Of a DNA stretch of 6,680 nucleotides, positions 5,327 through 6,680 are shown one piece after another; position 1 is the stretch's first letter; each line of letters begins with the position of its first letter. Origin of the DNA: an uncultured Clostridia bacterium (GTDB lineage: Bacteria > Bacillota > Clostridia > Christensenellales > Aristaeellaceae); NCBI GenBank assembly GCA_934670175.1, contig CAKUOX010000097.1, forward strand, positions 1 to 6,680, given 5' to 3'. Position numbers and translations under genes: made by a program. The notes beneath the pieces were generated by a model. The model was not told the origin of the DNA. It worked only from the letters and a program-made list of their open reading frames with translations, and searched no databases.

Positions 5327-6264
5327 CACGTCGATCAAAAAGTCCATAGTTCAAGCCTGAATTTTCAAGATTTAACACTTTAACGAATGCATACCTTCAT
5401 TCTCACCGCCATGTCAACAAATAAAGTGCCAGCACTCACCAACAGTGTATTCCCACTTTCCCTCGACTTATATTTGGAATACCATGCGGTTATAAAACCG
5501 GGAGTAAGCAATATAAACATCTTTATTTGGGGAAGTAATGAAGAAACGATTCATTCAAATACTCGGTACCTTGCTGATCTACATACTTCATCGACTGCTT
5601 TCTGCACACCCCTTCTGAAGTACTTCTTGAAAGCACAGTCGACCTAAGCGTTGATTGAGCATCAAATTCTATAAGCCATTGATTTTCAAAGCTTCAGACT
5701 TTAATCATTATGCCACACTGAGATACCGCTGGTATAACCGACGACTGTTCCTGAGCAATGAAGCGACAACAACCCATTATTTTATTCCGCTGCGATCTTC
5801 GCTTGTCCACAGTGTAACCAACAGTTACATGCAGTTTGTACCACGATCAGCGAAAAAACGTGGCGCGTGAGCGTGATCGGCTAGTGTTGTCTGCACTACT
5901 ACTCGGTATCGTCCTGTTCAAGCAGGCGTTTTCCGTCAGTACAGACCGATTGACCACCAGTTGCGCCAAAAACCATCTGCGCCTGGATGAGCCTTCTGCA
6001 TGACGCATCAAGCACGCATTCCGCAACGCATACACCTGCTTCACTCACTGCAAATTCACTGCTCCGCCAACTTTGTGCAGGAATAAAGCATTGTACACCG
6101 ATCCATATTTTCTGACATTAGTAAAAGCATCTCTTCAAGTCTATCCACGCGCAAAAAAGCATATGGTATCAATCGCAAAGAGCATTCTGTATATAAATCG
6201 AAGAAAACCTGAAGCCGCAATAAGATATGGAATCCCGCCTGCTTTATGATATAGCTAGCTCGTA

Positions 6265-6301
6265 GAAATGCATATCACGAAAATATTGCGATATACATTT
6301 C
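6265..6301 (-). repeat. 12-bp inverted repeat in the spacer
   Basis: Arms 6265-6276 and 6290-6301 match at 11 of 12 positions around a 13-base loop. The one mismatch is C/A on the plus strand but becomes a G-U wobble in a minus-strand RNA, so the fold would be complete only if transcribed leftward. No T-run follows, so it is not an obvious terminator. Confidence 0.5.
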
Positions 6302-6347
6302 AATCAACAGATAAAAAGACTCTCCTATCATAAACTAAAAACTGCGC

Positions 6348-6367
6348 CAATAATCAACAATAATCAA
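6348..6367 (+). repeat. Tandem 10-bp direct repeat
   Basis: CAATAATCAA occurs twice in immediate succession (6348-6357 and 6358-6367). It is a short AT-rich tandem duplication of unknown meaning. Confidence 0.6.
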
Positions 6368-6429
6368 TTTATACAACGTCGTTCCTATTTTACGACCATA
6401 CTTTCTCGCAAAGCGTTTCTGCATGCTCA

Positions 6430-6465
6430 GCCTTGCTAAAGACTATGGATGATCGTTAGCAAGGC
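6430..6465. repeat. 10-bp perfect inverted repeat in the spacer
   Basis: GCCTTGCTAA (6430-6439) and TTAGCAAGGC (6456-6465) are perfect complements around a 16-base loop. There is no T-tract on either strand. It could be a protein-binding site, an RNA stem-loop or a relic of a mobile element end. Confidence 0.6.
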
Positions 6466-6512
6466 GGATAATCATCAACAACGCGATTCGTATAAGGCAT
6501 TGCTTTTTATTT

Positions 6513-6530
6513 ATATCCAAGATATCCAAG
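6513..6530 (+). repeat. Tandem 9-bp direct repeat
   Basis: ATATCCAAG occurs twice back to back (6513-6521 and 6522-6530). Function unknown. Confidence 0.55.
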
Positions 6531-6585
6531 TTTGGCGAATGTGAAAGCAGTAATGCACCATCCAATGAAAGTAGCTCTTCATTCC

Positions 6586-6611
6586 AAAAGAAGAAGGGCG
6601 CAGTTGCGCCC
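6586..6611 (-). terminator. Terminator downstream of the 5S rRNA gene
   Basis: On the minus strand, GGGCGC (6611-6606) pairs with GCGCCC (6601-6596) around loop AACT, and the tail TTCTTCTTTT (6595-6586) follows. It starts about 12 bases past the 5S 3' end and would end the rRNA operon transcript. Confidence 0.85.
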
Positions 6612-6623
6612 AAAAAATAGAAT

Positions 6624-6680
6624 CCGGCGACGACCTACTCTCCCGGGCCGTTGCCAGCCAAGTACCATCAGCGTGCTGAG
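6624..6680 (-). rRNA. rrf: 5S ribosomal RNA, 3' half (partial)
   Basis: The minus strand of the last 57 bases matches the conserved 3' half of bacterial 5S rRNA: GCTGATGGTACTTGG, the CCCGGGAGAGTAGGTCGTCGCC segment in two parts (6631-6652), and a terminal CCGG that would pair with the missing 5' end. The exact 3' end is uncertain by a base or two. The gene is cut by the window edge. Since 5S is normally last in the 16S-23S-5S operon, the rest of the operon probably lies to the right. Confidence 0.93.

Larger units (their letters stand above)
5327..6585. other. AT-richer spacer with no convincing gene
   Basis: About 1.25 kb between the tRNA operon and the 5S rRNA gene, clearly more AT-rich than the protein genes. 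Open stretches exist on the plus strand (5387-5647 and 5655-5870) and minus strand (5847-6044, and 6056-6331 with one in-frame TGA). None has a well-placed Shine-Dalgarno plus ATG, a recognisable motif, or the GC-rich codon use of the real genes here. It may hold a decayed gene, an unrecognised small RNA, or just rRNA-operon flanking sequence. Small repeats within it are listed separately. Confidence 0.55.

Noticed and set aside
5148..5360. 70-codon plus-strand frame over the tRNA genes
   Set aside because: It is the antisense translation of tRNA-Pro and tRNA-Thr (it contains the typical GADEGTRTLDL string), a well-known spurious annotation.
5400..5450. AGCACTC resembling one arm of the CIRCE heat-shock operator
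   Set aside because: The matching second arm nine bases away is absent.
5803..5811. DnaA-box-like TTGTCCACA
   Set aside because: A single site with one mismatch and no cluster of boxes or AT-rich unwinding array; not evidence for an origin.
5387..5870. Two consecutive plus-strand frames, 86 and 71 codons
   Set aside because: No Shine-Dalgarno site, the second uses a TTG start, composition unlike the real genes, and no recognisable motif.
5958..5972. CAGTTGCGCC followed by A-run, similar to one arm of the 5S terminator at 6602-6617
   Set aside because: The complementary arm is missing, so it cannot form the hairpin; probably coincidence.
5847..6044. 65-codon minus-strand frame
   Set aside because: No ribosome binding site and no motif; overlapping open frames of similar length exist, as expected by chance.

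Overview
The window looks like chromosomal DNA of a GC-rich Bacillota bacterium (Clostridia or a relative; this is inference). The clues are strong Shine-Dalgarno sites, a Bacillota-type nucleotidyltransferase/phosphomannomutase-like fusion, a free-standing homocysteine methyltransferase module, CCA-encoding tRNA genes and UUCG/GAAA-loop intrinsic terminators. The protein genes are visibly GC-rich and the right-hand spacer is much more AT-rich. Nothing in it looks phage-like or CRISPR-like.

Layout, left to right. Positions 1-363 hold no convincing gene, only an intrinsic terminator (best on the minus strand) and a GC-rich structured leader. Positions 364-2682 (+) encode a 772-residue sugar-phosphate nucleotidyltransferase with a hexapeptide beta-helix and a C-terminal phosphomannomutase-like half that lacks its catalytic motifs. 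A promoter overlapping that gene's stop codon probably drives 2758-3636 (+), a stand-alone zinc-type homocysteine S-methyltransferase domain. That gene ends in a strong terminator at 3646-3682.

An ISL3-family insertion sequence follows (3716-5022 by its inverted repeats). It carries one transposase whose reading frame crosses the right inverted repeat and stops at 5098, inside the terminator hairpin of the neighbouring tRNA operon. The element lies between two converging transcription units, so insertion there probably did little harm.

The rest is on the minus strand. An extended -10 promoter (about 5318-5326) drives tRNA-Thr(CGT) and tRNA-Pro(CGG), which end at the hairpin at 5074-5107. A spacer of about 1.25 kb without a convincing gene (5327-6585) contains several small inverted and tandem repeats. 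At the right edge is the 3' half of a 5S rRNA with its own terminator, so an rRNA operon probably continues beyond the window.

I found no clear new multi-gene system. The points most worth a second look are the inactive-looking mutase half of the first protein, the transposase that ends in foreign DNA, a minus-strand terminator with no gene to serve, and the structured spacer between the 5S and tRNA genes.
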